A stretch of DNA of 64,000 bases from Latrodectus hesperus (lineage: Eukaryota > Arthropoda > Arachnida > Araneae > Theridiidae): positions 121,674,908 through 121,738,907 of the forward strand of contig CM075851.1 of assembly GCA_037975125.1 (NCBI GenBank), in the 5' to 3' direction. The first letter of the stretch is position 1. The number at the start of each line of letters is the position of its first letter. Below are positions 57,201-64,000 of this stretch, piece after piece. Position numbers and translations under genes: made by a program. A model generated the notes under the pieces. It ran no database searches. It saw nothing but the letters and a program-made list of their open reading frames with translations, and had not been told where the DNA came from.

Positions 57201-58631
57201 AAATTTTGTTTACATCTATTATGGAACAAAATTCATTTGGTTTTGAAGATCTTTGAAATTTGAACTTAAAGATGTTTTGCTTATGTGCATTTATAATATT
57301 CTCATGATCATTAAAATATATGTGTTATCAGTAAGTGGAAAAAAATATAATGCATGTCTGTTGGATTTAACATGAAGTTTCTCTCATTCATAATTTACAA
57401 ATCATTATTAAAGATTTTAGTAATTTAAATATCAATAAAGAGAAGTTAATTCTTAAAAATACCTTTGTGATTTGATTGAATGCACCTTGAAAATTTTGAC
57501 TAAAAGCATAGATAAATCAAAATAATAAATTAATTTATTAAAAACATGCATTCATTAAAGACATAAAGAACACACACTAATAACTTATTAGTTTTTTAAA
57601 ATATTGTTATGATTTCATTGCAGCAATCAAAATTTGATAACCAATAAATAAAAATTAATATTTCATTGAAACAAACACTTTTTTCACAGTTCTTTCAGTT
57701 GCAATAACTAAATTTATAACTCTTGGAAAGTTATTGCAGGTTAAGAAAATCTAAACACTTTCTATAATTTAGCAACAGAAATACTGGTTTTACAGAGCTG
57801 ATGATTTAGGCACCTGACTCCTTGCTTCACTATCCACTAATACACTGTCATTATTTATATCTGTCTGACGTATCCCTTGAAGTTTCCAGAACATATTCTT
57901 AATAACCCTATAGTAATTTGGCTTCATTAATATTAATTTGATTTTTGTCGCTTAAAATATCTGTAAAAGTTGCCAAGCTTCTCTCTGGCAAATTTATATC
58001 TCTTGCCTAAAAACCGCTTGTTTCACAGAATACACATTGTTCAAATGATAACTTCCCAAATCAAATGGTTATAACATAGCAAACAAATAAAAATGCAAGG
58101 CATTTGTAAAAATATTTATACTGTTTACATTTTTTTTGTTAATATATAATAAATGCTGTTTTAAATATTATCTTTATTGTGAATTTTTTCAAGTAAAATC
58201 AAATTTATATTTATATATATACATTGGAAGTTAAAAACTATTCAAGGCAACACATATCTTGTAAGCTGTTTTTAAATTTAAATAACTTTCTTATAATATG
58301 GAAATAAAAGAATTTTATTACCAAAAATGTGCTAAAAGATAATTTATAATTTTCTCATCAATGATTGAATAAATAAATATTAATTTTCAAAATAATATTT
58401 GGTTGAATAAATGTACAACTAATTAAAAGGATTTAAGAACTATCATAATTGATTGTAATAATGATTTTTTTTTCATGATGAACTTAGATTACCCACATGG
58501 AAAATTGTGATGATATTTTTACCATGCTGGACAAAAAAACTACTTGGAAAACTAAAGGCCCTGCAGAATTGTATAAAATTGCACGTTTTTGCTTAACTGC
58601 AGCAAAGAAGAAAAGACCCACGATATCAGAG
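29140..58631 (+). CDS. IRAK4: IRAK4/Pelle-like death-domain kinase
   Basis: Exons 29140-29297, 46539-46705, 52773-53100, 53920-54034, 54746-54864, 55253-55505 and 58488-58631 join in phase into 428 codons without a stop (last exon missing; human IRAK4 is 460). Residues 1-108 form a death domain (LRFLKPRERNKLSAILL, then SWQELAGVI, ALLEHWSTYG, LLKYLKEANLLRAA). The kinase follows: glycine loop GEGAYGTV, VAVKKL lysine, helix-C Glu in FFAEL, Tyr gatekeeper in CLVYEYM, HRDIKSANILL, DFG, and RP near the C-lobe end. Death domain plus kinase with a Tyr gatekeeper is diagnostic of IRAK4/Pelle, the cytoplasmic kinase recruited by MyD88/Tube in Toll signalling. APE is changed to ARE. IRAK4 against Pelle/IRAK1 is not fully settled. 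Confidence 0.9.
31580..31960 (-). pseudogene. Non-LTR retrotransposon fragment, C-terminal end
   Basis: On the minus strand, in shifting frames: TTRMRIGHFGGMKI, then TLSHIFNCPAMLAS, then NPYIENIVKLAKAIIGSTY. The order T-R-x-R-x-G-H-F-x-G-M-K-I, H-I-F-x-C-P-A and a hydrophobic tail matches the region after the RNase H domain of arthropod non-LTR elements. Stops and frameshifts break it; it belongs to a different family from the 23-kb fragment. Confidence 0.6.
36406..36427. repeat. T homopolymer, 22 bases
   Basis: An uninterrupted T run in the second IRAK4 intron; could be the poly(A) tail of an old minus-strand retrotransposed copy, but no element body is recognised beside it. Confidence 0.9.
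37478..37523. repeat. Near-perfect palindrome with TA-rich centre
   Basis: TGATAAATTGTGTGTATATA on the left mirrors TATATACATACACAATTTATCA on the right; arms of about 20 bases with one mismatch around a TATATG core. Confidence 0.85.
37937..38220 (+). mobile_element. Probable SINE, second family
   Basis: A GC-richer block in the intron. An A-box-like TGGCGTTTTAGAGCG (about 37941-37955) is followed by a B-box-like GAGTTCGAATTCCGA (about 37980-37995), as in tRNA-derived SINEs. Its body segment GTGAAATGATACCTCTGGGA (about 38070) recurs with one change at 63961-63980. Ends are not firm and I found no target duplication. Confidence 0.6.
39260..39285. repeat. (TA)n short microsatellite
   Basis: About 13 TA units in the second IRAK4 intron. 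Confidence 0.9.
39405..39550 (-). mobile_element. Diverged copy of the 17.9-kb SINE family
   Basis: Matches the SINE at 17941-18106 at both ends: CATTTTTTGTACACAAGG against CATTTTTTGCACACGAGG, TACCGG against GACCGG, and AACGCTACCAATTTGGC against AGCGCTAACCATTCGGC. The middle is poorly conserved. Confidence 0.45.
43260..43385 (+). mobile_element. Diverged SINE remnant, same family, opposite strand
   Basis: Contains TAGTGGTTCAGAATCCACTT followed by TTAACTG, against GTAGTGGTTCGGATCCACTT plus TAAACTG of the 17.9-kb SINE read on its own strand, with a B-box-like TTCGATCTC upstream. Confidence 0.5.
43889..43958. repeat. Perfect 32-bp inverted repeat (hairpin, 6-base loop)
   Basis: Arm 43889-43920 begins GAATTTATTATTAAACATTG; arm 43927-43958 is its exact complement; loop TTTAAT. 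In a transcript it forms a long uninterrupted AU-rich stem. Confidence 0.95.
46539..46705 (+). CDS. IRAK4: IRAK4-like exon 3: second half of death domain
   Basis: Acceptor TTTGTTCTAG. After the split Asn it reads VLDAQRKKGRIPSEALLEHW, then STYGRKQPDLNDLLKYLKEA and NLLRAAHFVESELLK. The GRIPSEALLEHWSTYG part matches human IRAK4 GKSPTSELLFDWGTT, and DLLKYLKEANLLRAA matches DLVDLLIQNEFFAPA. The donor AAAA|GTTATT is weak; reading on would stop after two codons. Confidence 0.85.
48819..49694. mobile_element. TA-flanked non-autonomous inverted-repeat element, copy 2 (pogo/Tigger-like?)
   Basis: Ends share TTCCT-TATATAATCCGC: left TTCCTCTATATAATCCGC, right (other strand) TTCCTGTATATAATCCGC, each next to a TA. 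Subterminal CpG-rich blocks (GCCGCCGCGGATAATC; GCGGATAATACGCCGC) are also inverted. TA targets fit the Tc1/mariner superfamily; the pogo/Tigger idea is a guess. No transposase. Copy 1 at 550-1309 aligns along its length. Confidence 0.75.
49860..50700 (-). pseudogene. BEL/Pao-like retrotransposon remnant (protease to reverse transcriptase region)
   Basis: On the minus strand, high to low: IEIIMLIGANIVQNLL (like the D-V-L-I-G-A-D block downstream of the protease), YFSRLEKLKIIECI (like the F-W-x-L-E-x-I-G-I block), then TKIYPIFDAFATEKGKPTLN and LELIPDNLDQVRMYPIGIRA followed by DIEKIFL (like the T-K-I-R-P-V-F-D-A-S and G-x-x-x-D-I-E-K-A-F-L start of BEL reverse transcriptase). Order and spacing fit; frames change several times and stops are present. 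No LTRs found. Confidence 0.55.
52773..53100 (+). CDS. IRAK4: IRAK4-like exon 4: linker and kinase N-lobe
   Basis: The acceptor is either AATTTTTAG (exon from 52773) or TTTCAG (from 52779); both keep frame. It encodes a Ser/Glu-rich linker, then FSYYMLANATMHFNNLRL (human FSFYELKNVTNNF), KIGEGAYGTVFRA (ATP loop), VAVKKL (ATP-anchoring Lys) and KQFFAELSTLTR (helix C). Donor AAG|GTATCT. Confidence 0.9.
53101..53919 (+). other. IRAK4-like introns 4-6
   Basis: Introns 53101-53919, 54035-54745 and 54865-55252 are short, AT-rich, with canonical ends; no feature seen in them. Confidence 0.6.
53920..54034 (+). CDS. IRAK4: IRAK4-like exon 5: kinase hinge
   Basis: Acceptor TTCTTCCAG, donor CAGT|GTATGT, 115 bases. 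Encodes YKHINLLPLLGCSFDG, then CCLVYEYMENGCLQERL. The Tyr after LV is the gatekeeper position, Tyr in IRAK4 and rare in other kinases. Confidence 0.9.
54746..54864 (+). CDS. IRAK4: IRAK4-like exon 6: catalytic loop
   Basis: Acceptor TTCTTATACAG, donor AAAAG|GTTTCA, 119 bases. Encodes GNTPPIPSVTRLSIAYGSAL, then GINYLHTFGEKPMVHRDIK. HRDIK carries the catalytic base Asp; the Ser of SANILL is completed by the next exon. Confidence 0.9.
55253..55505 (+). CDS. IRAK4: IRAK4-like exon 7: DFG, activation loop, C-lobe
   Basis: Acceptor CAAATATTAG, donor TTA|GTAAGT, 253 bases. Encodes SANILLDVNF, IGDFGLV (Mg-binding DFG), an activation loop with several Ser/Thr (SNMSTTFALTLN), GTSVYMAREAF, DTFSFGVVLLELLTGLP. 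The usual APE is ARE here (Arg codon 55386-55388). A 27-bp tandem duplication copies the donor just downstream. Confidence 0.9.
55502..55548 (+). repeat. 27-bp tandem duplication spanning a splice donor
   Basis: CTTAGTAAGTAAAAAGATTT occurs at 55502-55521 and again at 55529-55548. The first copy holds the exon 7 donor (GTAAGT at 55506), the second an identical GTAAGT at 55533. Confidence 0.95.
55549..58487 (+). other. IRAK4-like intron 7
   Basis: 2.9 kb of AT-rich intron. No element or exon recognised; a slightly GC-richer stretch near 57790-57900 is unexplained. Confidence 0.5.
58488..58631 (+). CDS. IRAK4: IRAK4-like exon 8: kinase C-lobe end
   Basis: Acceptor GATGAACTTAG, donor GAG|GTATTT, 144 bases, phase 0 at both ends. 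Encodes ITHMENCDDIFTMLDKKTTW, then ELYKIARFCLTAAKKKRPTI and SE. KKKRPTI matches human KKNKRPDI; the Arg pairs with the Glu of the APE motif. About 10-30 residues should follow. Confidence 0.9.
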
Positions 58632-59559
58632 GTATTTTAATTTTATAAAATTCTGTTAACTATAATATTGAAATAAGGTGTTCTCTTACCATTACTTTGG
58701 AACCTAGTTGTAAATAGCCTTATGAAATATCTAAATGATAGAGGCTATTATACGCAAGGATGACTTTTAATTTGTGATTTTGTTTGAAGAAAAGCATAAA
58801 AGTACATATAAATATCTTATTGCTGCTTTTATCTCAACTGTAATAAAAGTTAGAAATAAAATAAACAATATAATGTTAAAAATATTTTATTTAAAAATCA
58901 ATTATTCTTCATTTAATTTCTGGCTTTAGAAACAAGTAATAACTAAAATTTGTTTCATTCTTTTTACCATACAAATGAACTGTTATGTTTATAAAAAATA
59001 CATTAAACATAATACATTAAACAAATATACATAAATAGAAGGGAAAAAATGTATTGTGAGTGAAATTTGTGTTGGTCTTATGATATCATATAGTAAGCAC
59101 TAATTTTTTATGAAGTTTTAATTTACAAAGATTTATGATTTTACAAACGAGTGGTTGATCCCTAATGTAACTTTATAAGCATAATGATAACTTTAATTCC
59201 CATTTCCAGAACTAAATTTTTTTTGGCAAATTAATTTTTTTGCATCTTAGCTTGTTTTTTTTATCACATGATCTTTTAATAATTTTATTTGGTTTTTTCA
59301 TTTTATGGTTTAAAAACATCGATTGACGTTTTTTTATTGAATAATGATCAAATGTTTCTAATTGAAGATCATTATACTATAATCATGTTGAAGACTTAAA
59401 GTTTTGAAGCAATTCAAATGGAAACACTCCATTTTTATTTAACTTCCATTTTATAGCCCATGTGTAAGAGAATAATCGACATCTTCAAGCACAAATTCTA
59501 ATTTCTAACTTCCAATCTTGAATTTCGAAGTCCATGCTATTTATTAAAGCAATTGACTA

Positions 59560-60272
59560 TCTAGTTAATTCATCATCATCATCATTCATGGCATGCCAGC
59601 CCAGGATGGGCCAAGACCTTCTGAACAAGTTTCTTTCAGCTACCTCTACTGGCAGCCAAACTCCTCCAATTTTATGTTCCAAGGACCCTACAGTCTTCTT
59701 CGACTGCATCCACCCACCTCAGCTTTGGTCTTCCTCTTCTTCTTACACTGATGGGTTTTTCAAAAAAAATTTCCTTAGTGTTTTATTGTCCTTCATTCTA
59801 ATAACATGTCCAACCCTATTAAGACGGCTTATTTTAATGTGATGTACAACATCTGGCTCCTTGTGCATTCGGTAGATTTCTGTATTGTATCTTCTGTGCC
59901 AGACACTGTTTTCTTTTGTACCTCCAAAGATACTTCTCAAAATCCTACATTCAAATAGGCCTAACAATCTTTCACAGTCAAAGTCCAAGTTTCCGAGGCA
60001 TAGGTCAAAGCGGGATGGATAAACATTCTATAGATCTGTTACTTAGTTTATTGTGAAAAAAATTAAGTTTTTAATAAATGTCTTAGGCCAAAAAAGGCTT
60101 TGTTAGCTGCAATTAAACGTTTTCTTGCCTCTGGAAGAATGTCATTATTTTTGTTAAACATTGAGTCAAGATAGATAAATTCATCAACTGTTTCAAATTT
60201 ATAATCACCAATGAGTAGATGAGTTTGGGTAAATTGGGTTCTAGTTACAGGGAAATATTTAGTTTTAACTTG
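59560..60272 (-). pseudogene. Non-LTR retrotransposon fragment with trinucleotide tail
   Basis: Minus-strand frames read KTKYFPVTRTQF, DYKFETVDEFIYLDSMF, RKRLIAANKAFFGLRHLL, MFIHPALTYASETWTLT, CRILRSIFGGTKENSVWHRR, YNTEIYRMHKEPDVVHHIK, SRLNRVGHVIRM. These are the well-known C-terminal blocks of RTE/CR1-like LINE reverse transcriptases (F-x-Y-L-G-S, H-x-x-x-x-Y-x-S-E-T-W, L-x-W-x-G-H-x-x-R-M). It ends in a (GAT)n-type tail (ATCATCATC on the plus strand near 59570-59585), typical of a 3' end. Frameshifts and stops; dead. Confidence 0.8.
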
Positions 60273-60659
60273 ATTAACATCTAGTTAATTACTTTTGTTA
60301 AATTATATATTATTTCAGCTCCTTATTCAAATTAAATTGCTGATTTTATATAGTAAAACCCAAAGTAAATAATTTCTGATTTTTAATAATCTTATATTAA
60401 TTAGAAAAAGATTTTTGAAAGATGGGATTTTGGTTTAATATTAAAAACACATTATATGTTTTACGCATTATATTTTGCAACCCATTTCCAACTATTTCAG
60501 TTTTTGGTAATAAATATTATTTCTTTATTTTTTCGCATGCATTTATTTTTTCATTATATTCGTAAGTTTGTTGTGGTAGATGCAAATAACTCTTTTGCAT
60601 CCCAAAGAACCAGAAGAAAACACAGAGATATATGCAACTAAAATTTAATTAAGAGGTTA

Positions 60660-61979
60660 AACAAAGGGTATTAACACATTTTTAGAACGATTTCGATAAA
60701 GAATTTAAAACATAAAGTAAATGTTTATTCAAAAAAGTAAATGTTTATTCAATAAATATTTTTGGTAACACCTTTTTATTTAAAATGAGAAATATCGTCT
60801 GCTGCTTTTAAATTTATTCTTTCAAAATGTAGCATATAAACAAGCTGTGGATTTAAGGATATGTTTTTGCGCTTTCTGAAGAGAAATATTCTTATTTCAG
60901 AATTCAAAAACGTTGTGAAATGCATGGTAATAAAATTTCTAAGTGTAAAATAAGCAACATTATTAATCGGGCAGGTAAAAACGTCAGTCATTATTTCTAC
61001 ATCTGAAGAAACAAATATCTGAAAAAGGTACATACTGTTTCAAATGTTTCTAAAGTGAAATCGCTCTGAACAAGAGAAAATCCGCCAACACAGAAATCAA
61101 TTATAAAGTCTTGAGATACATCTGTAACAACAATAAATAAAATTATAAACCAAGATTTGCAACTTAAAAAAGTTAAAAAACAATGTTCACCAGCTTTTGC
61201 CTAGAAACGTGGCTCAATGCAAGACATTTTGTAGAATCCTGTATGAAAACCATTTAGCTGGAGATAAATAGAAATACTTTGTGACCCTTGATGAAGCATA
61301 TGTTTACCTAAATGACTGCAACAAAAAAGGTCTATTTACTATAGAAAACGGGGAGAAAAAATGCACAAACCTGGTTCCGTCAATGTTAGGAAAGTTTCAG
61401 CAAGGGGTTTATGATTGTCACAGGGTTTTACTACAGTGAGATGAGAAATTAAAAATAAGAAGAGTAGAAAAAAATGTTAAAATAAACTCATCATACTCTC
61501 AGGAGAAGGTTTTATGTCCAATATTTACAGAAAAAATTCCTCTTCTTTATCCCAATGACTTTCAAAAAGTGAAACTTCATCAAGAGAAAGCTACAAATCA
61601 TACTTTGAAAACTACCTCTGCATTCCTTGAAAAAATTAAGACTAATACAGGTATTGTATATATACCTTTTCAACATAATCCTGTGGAGTCCCCTGATGTT
61701 TCACCTATGGACTATTGTGCCTTTGGTCTGTTAAAAAGAGCTCTTTTTAAACACAAACCCACCATGATAGATGGACTCTGGAAAGTAATGGAAGAAGAAT
61801 GGAAAGCAATATTCCTGAAAATTTTATGAAAAGCTCTTCTATCATGGAAATCACGATGCAGACTTATAGTCAAGAAAAAAGGCTATCAGATCAAACATTT
61901 AAGGAAATAGTCTTTAAATTTTAAACATTAATTAAATGGCCCCCAAATTGTTCTAAAAATGTGTTAATACCCTCTGTAT
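60660..61979 (+). mobile_element. Mariner-like element, about 1.3 kb, inactivated
   Basis: Inverted ends AGGGTATTAACACATTTTTA plus GAAC (60665-60688) and the exact complement (61950-61973), flanked by TA. The 1.3-kb length and TA target fit a Tc1/mariner element. The plus-strand interior encodes a broken transposase (next entry). It lies in the 3' part of the IRAK4-like gene. Confidence 0.8.
61100..61920 (+). pseudogene. Mariner-like transposase relic
   Basis: Shifting frames read VTLDEAYVYLNDCNKKG (first catalytic Asp region), LGKFQQGV/SFSKGFMI, IRRVEKNVKIN, then one open frame 61569-61829 with KLHQEKATNHT and SPDVSPMDYCAFGLLK. The second catalytic position, Asp in this superfamily (H-x-D), is Glu here; 36 residues separate it from the third (SPD). 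Frameshifts in the first half and a stop after ILK make it non-functional. Confidence 0.75.
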
Positions 61980-63225
61980 ATGGCATATTAATTGACATTT
62001 TCTGCTACTTGGCTATTTACTCAAAAGTTAGTTTGTTATTTAAGCTTTGCACACCAGAATTTATATATATTTATATACATTTCATCTGTGCTGGAAGTTG
62101 TAATCGTTCATGTTAAATGCATTTGCTTAATTTTAAAAAAGTAGCTTGGTAGAATCTCGATTTCACTTTTCAGATGTTTTGTATAAAATATTATTTTAAA
62201 ATTTTTCAAAAATAAAATGTATATTAATTTGTTTTATTTCATAAAAATTAATAAAAATTGAAATGCTATTCTTATTAGTAGATAGTTGCACTGCTTTTTT
62301 CTTAACAATTTAGATTGATAATTTTTAAATGTGACTATCGAATATACACTCAGAAAAGATAGTGCTGTTAAAATTTTGATTATTAATTTATACAAAAGAA
62401 CTGCTATAGAAAGTAATTAAGCTACATTTGCATCCCATGAAAGCAAAAATGTATTGTTTGAAATTTTAAAAAATTACATTTTATTTAAATTTGAAACACT
62501 AACTTTGTAAATTACACATTAAAAAATAAATAAAAAAAGAATGAAGTATCATTGAATAACATTAATAATTATGTTTTGTTGTGAATAAGGATTTACTTTT
62601 CTAATTTTAGCTTAAATTTTCAGATTTTACAAATTTTAAGCATCACAATCTATCTGTTAGAAGACCCTTTTTATATTATGAAATACTTAAATATTTTTTT
62701 TATTATTTTATTAATCAATGCATTTTTGTAATTTAAATGCAGATTTTGGTGGAGACTTGGAAAACCAGATCTTTTTTTTAACTTTCAAATAACTGTATTG
62801 TTCAATTTTCCCTTTTTTCTTTTTATGTTAAATTTACTTTTAAATTCTCTTAAAATTAGATTTGAAGTGGCTGAAACATGAATAAATAAAGAAGAATTTT
62901 TGAAAATATAGACTTTAATTTTTTATTTTGTGACCTATCTATGCTTCTGAAAATAAACACTGTAATTAAATATTGTTTTGAAGGGAATTTTTCTCACAGA
63001 TGCAGTATTCATTTTCTAAACATTTTACAAAAAAAAAAAAAAAAAAAAAAAATACAAGTTTATCTATAATAAACAGAATTTTTTAAAGAGAAAGTTACAT
63101 TAAAGTTATAGGTCATTTTTAGTTTTAATTGTTGCTATCACCAAAAAGTAATTATGAATTTCAGTTTTAATTAATAATAATAATTGGATTTCCATTTACT
63201 TTGAAAAATCTATATGATCTGTAAA
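61980..63225. other. Possible 3' UTR or flank of the IRAK4-like gene
   Basis: AT-rich. Contains candidate last exons (62624, 62752), AATAAATAAAG near 62880 and a 24-base A run at 63029-63052. No other gene seen. Confidence 0.4.
63029..63052. repeat. A homopolymer, 24 bases
   Basis: Uninterrupted A run; could be a retroposon tail but no body is recognised upstream. Confidence 0.9.
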
Positions 63226-63227
63226 TT

Positions 63228-63850
63228 GCACTGCTGGTCATTAAAATTGTAACATCATGAAGACGTACAAATAAAAAGTAAGATATTTATTGTATGTATA
63301 TAGTATGACTGCAAAATAATTAAATTTGAATGTAGTTTGTGGGGGGGGGCGTTACAAAGGTGCGAAATTATTAAGAACAGTTGTTGCACACCTGATTAAA
63401 TATGGAATCAAAGTGGAGTTGGCTGGCATAAGTGGACAATTCATACCATGCTTCTTCAAGTCTGTGCCACATTTTATTTGTCATAATAGCTTGTAAAGGA
63501 CAGCATTTCAGTCTCTCAGCAACCCATGATCAGATGTTTTAAATTGGAAGAGATCTTGAAGCCATGCAGGCCAGAACTGTAATTGATTGCCTTTTGTATC
63601 TAACAAGGTCTGAACACAGTATAGAGTATGCGTTCTTGCATCAACTTGCTGAAAGATATCATTCTGCAAACCTCAAAGTTAAGGCAAAACCTTAAGATAG
63701 TAAAAATGTACTGATTGCCATTCAAATAACCATCTATTCAAACTAGACTTGTGTGTGTGACACATATCCAATAGCTGCCTATACATCATATCAAGTACAA
63801 GGCTCTATGATTATATTTAATGCAACCAGAAGTGGAGTGCAATTTGGTTA
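63228..63850 (-). mobile_element. Tc1-like DNA transposon remnant (3' end, truncated)
   Basis: Starts with CTGGTCATTAAAATTGTAAC, like the terminal repeat of an arthropod Tc1-like family (CTGGCCATTAAAATTGC). The interior follows that family's non-template-strand order: ATTAAATATGGAATCAAAG, then CTTCTTCAAGTCTGTGCCAC, GTTTTAAATTGGAAGAGATC, TGCATCAACTTGCTGAAAGA. A transposase would be coded on the minus strand but is too decayed to read. The right end is not seen. Confidence 0.55.
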
Positions 63851-63914
63851 AGACTTCATTCTCTTTCTCAGAAGGTAGTGAATTTATTTCCCAGCTTAAA
63901 CGACTATTCATTGT

Positions 63915-64000
63915 GTTTACTAATAACGGCTGGGGCACATTGAACAGGTTCCAATGTCCTCCAAGTGAAATAATACCTCTGGGAATGGCTGGCCAAGTAT
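63915..64000 (+). mobile_element. SINE fragment, second family, cut by window edge
   Basis: GTGAAATAATACCTCTGGGA (63965 region) matches GTGAAATGATACCTCTGGGA of the 37.9-kb SINE, and the preceding GTTCCAATGTCCTCC matches GTCGCAATGTCGTCC. It runs off the right edge. Confidence 0.6.

Larger units (their letters stand above)
60319..62729 (+). other. IRAK4: Unresolved last exon of the IRAK4-like gene (candidates)
   Basis: The terminal exon must enter in phase 0 after ...RPTISE. Candidates: 60319 (acceptor ATTATTTCAG, LLIQIKLLILYSK), 62624 (acceptor AAATTTTCAG, ILQILSITIYLLED, stop near 62729) and, further right, 62752 (acceptor AAATGCAG, ILVETWKTRSFF then stop). The first two have the hydrophobic spacing expected of the last kinase helix. 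AATAAATAAA near 62880 could serve as poly(A) signal for the later ones. Not decidable by eye. Confidence 0.3.

Noticed and set aside
1..64000. CRISPR array, operon or prokaryotic defence system
   Set aside because: No regularly spaced direct repeats, no prokaryotic gene density or ribosome sites; the window is clearly eukaryotic with spliced genes.

Overview
This is a eukaryotic, very AT-rich window with sparse coding sequence, long introns, canonical GT-AG splice sites and many old, broken transposable elements. The two recognisable host genes and the style of the retrotransposon remnants suggest an arthropod, most likely an arachnid (spider). The spider call is inference from remembered families, not from a search.

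Two host genes are arranged head to head. On the minus strand (1762..27048) lies a gene for a protein with two tandem HMG boxes (HMGB/Dsp1-like architecture). I rebuilt five coding exons whose phases join without a stop into 282 codons; the first holds only 16 coding bases. The C-terminal end is unresolved or lies beyond the left edge. On the plus strand (27.7 kb to about 62.9 kb) lies an IRAK4/Pelle-like gene: a death domain followed by a protein kinase, the cytoplasmic kinase of Toll/IL-1 receptor signalling. Seven coding exons join in phase into 428 codons; the last short exon is uncertain. A small GC-richer island (about 27.0-27.7 kb) between the two first exons looks like a shared divergent promoter.

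The rest is intron and flank filled with mobile-element debris. The 14.5-kb HMG intron (5205..19728) holds two nested piggyBac-like elements, a 550-bp TTAA-flanked MITE, a decayed hAT-like transposase, a 563-bp inverted-repeat element with a TTATC target duplication, a tRNA-derived SINE with a perfect 13-bp target duplication, and a diverged four-unit tandem repeat. The 6.8-kb HMG intron holds a non-LTR retrotransposon fragment. The 17-kb IRAK4 intron holds another non-LTR fragment, SINE remnants and a perfect 32-bp hairpin; a perfect 30-bp hairpin lies in its first intron. The 6-kb IRAK4 intron holds a TA-flanked inverted-repeat element (a decayed second copy is at 0.5-1.3 kb) and a BEL/Pao remnant. 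The 3' end of IRAK4 is crowded by a LINE fragment, a 1.3-kb mariner-like pseudoelement, and a Tc1-like element plus SINE at the right edge.

I found no convincing undescribed molecular system. The items most worth a second look are the divergent HMG/IRAK4 promoter, the altered APE motif (ARE) in the kinase, a 27-bp tandem duplication that copies a kinase splice donor, the two perfect long hairpins, and several inverted-repeat elements with readable target duplications. All exon boundaries come from reading splice signals and phase by eye.
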